Part shown: positions 13,301 to 13,801 of the stretch, piece by piece
How positions within the stretch are numbered: position 1 is the stretch's first letter
How the letters are laid out: every line of letters starts with the position of its first letter
Source of the DNA: Chloroflexota bacterium
GTDB taxonomy: Bacteria > Chloroflexota > Anaerolineae > UBA1429
Direction of reading: 5' to 3'
Assembly (NCBI GenBank): GCA_014360745.1
Contig: JACIWY010000046.1
Location: 1 to 13,801 of the forward strand
DNA length: 13,801 nt
Notes under the pieces: model-generated
Databases searched by the model: none
Seen by the model: the letters and a program-made list of their open reading frames with translations, nothing else
Told to the model about the DNA's origin: nothing
Program-made: the position numbers and the translations under genes

Positions 13301-13801
13301 AGGCCATAGTTATCTTCCAGGCGGATGCTCGCCAGGGGAATCTCGTCGGAAGCCAGGCGTCTGCCCAGAGAATCGTATGCCGGAACTCGCGCGCCGCTGA
13401 TAGGATCGTACAGCCCTATGACGAGAGCATAGATGCCCGGTTTGACCTTATCGAGGGGCACGCTGTGCCGATCCACGATAATCTCGCCCGGGCGCCAGCT
13501 CCAGACGGGCCGGCCGTCGTCGGCCGGCACCCCGTCGTGTTGCGAGACGATCGTCCCCCCGTCGCGCAGATGCATGAAAACTTTGTATTCGCTTGTCGAC
13601 GAGGGGCTCTCTCTCTGCCATACCAGCGTCACCTCCAGCCGCTCTGCAAACCGCGTCACCGTGTAACCGAGGAGCCGGGCGACGTTCCCCAGTCGCCGCT
13701 CAACCCTTGTCATCTGCGCAGGCACCGCCGACGTCGGCGGACCAAGGATCACCGGCCTCAAACCGAGGGTCACCTGATCACCGGCGAGGATAATGACGTG
13801 A
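13297..13801 (-). CDS. C-terminal part of a protein with the same beta-rich module
   Basis: The frame is open through the right edge, so only the last 168 codons are inside the window; a GTG at 13773 is probably internal. The visible part contains one full module (about 13692-13324): LLGYTVTR, EVTLVWQRE, YKVFMHLRDGG, SWRPGEIIVD, KPGIYALVIGLYDPISGARV. It ends DEIPLASIRLEDNYGL. This matches modules 2 and 3 of the GT39 protein. The residues before it (GDQVTLGLRPVILGPP) look like the end of another copy, so at least one more module probably lies beyond the edge. By analogy the whole gene may be a second GT39-type glycosyltransferase, but the catalytic part is not visible. It is upstream of, and on the same strand as, the GT39 gene, with a 262-base gap. 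Confidence 0.8.
   Translation of the reverse strand, partial: HVIILAGDQVTLGLRPVILGPPTSAVPAQMTRVERRLGNVARLLGYTVTRFAERLEVTLVWQRESPSSTSEYKVFMHLRDGGTIVSQHDGVPADDGRPVWSWRPGEIIVDRHSVPLDKVKPGIYALVIGLYDPISGARVPAYDSLGRRLASDEIPLASIRLEDNYGL

Noticed and set aside
13094..13309. 71-residue plus-strand ORF in the right spacer
   Set aside because: It has no ribosome binding site or domain and is antisense to the better-looking minus-strand frame at 13139-13300.

Overview
The window reads as high-GC bacterial chromosome. It holds single-copy housekeeping and accessory genes with short spacers, mostly good AGGAGG-type ribosome binding sites, and no mobile element, CRISPR array, tRNA or rRNA that I can see. 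A Chloroflexota (Anaerolineae-like) source is my best guess. It rests on the very large GT39 membrane glycosyltransferase carrying repeated C-terminal beta-rich modules, the small two-zinc-ribbon membrane protein, and the GC-rich palindromic intergenic repeats. No marker gene here fixes the taxonomy.

Layout. At the far left edge a minus-strand gene begins (start codon at 5-7) and runs off the window. An approximately 460-base spacer follows, containing a perfect 31-base palindrome (94-124) and a second inverted-repeat pair (154-168 with 223-237). Three plus-strand genes come next: tilS (tRNA-Ile2 lysidine synthetase), an MscS-type mechanosensitive channel, and an RlmI-type 23S rRNA cytosine methyltransferase. 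A convergent Nudix hydrolase overlaps the 3' end of the methyltransferase by 34 bases. Two promoter-like sequences lie back to back around 4686-4734 and share a TTATAA core. One would serve the Nudix gene. The other would serve a plus-strand group: a CNNM/CBS (CorC/HlyC-like) membrane protein, a zinc-ribbon membrane protein and a beta-hydroxyacid dehydrogenase-family oxidoreductase. That group ends in a clear hairpin terminator at 7919-7950.

To the right, a flavin-reductase-like protein (minus) and an AAC(3)-fold acetyltransferase (plus) are divergent. The acetyltransferase converges on a minus-strand group read from right to left. That group starts with the C-terminal part of a protein that enters from beyond the right edge. 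Next comes a short spacer with a possible decayed reading frame, then a 953-residue GT39-family glycosyltransferase, and last an M55 D-aminopeptidase (DppA-like) only 41 bases downstream of it.

The genes do not form one obvious pathway. The first group deals with translation accuracy and osmotic safety, the middle group with metal or ion handling and redox metabolism, and the right group with cell-envelope glycosylation and possibly D-amino-acid peptide turnover. The most distinctive feature is the repeated beta-rich module: three copies in the GT39 protein, one in the partial neighbour, and probably another beyond the edge. I found no convincing sign of a wholly new multi-gene system. The items worth following up are this module, the palindromic spacer, the back-to-back promoters, a possible leader peptide before the CorC-like gene, and the decayed frame near the right edge.
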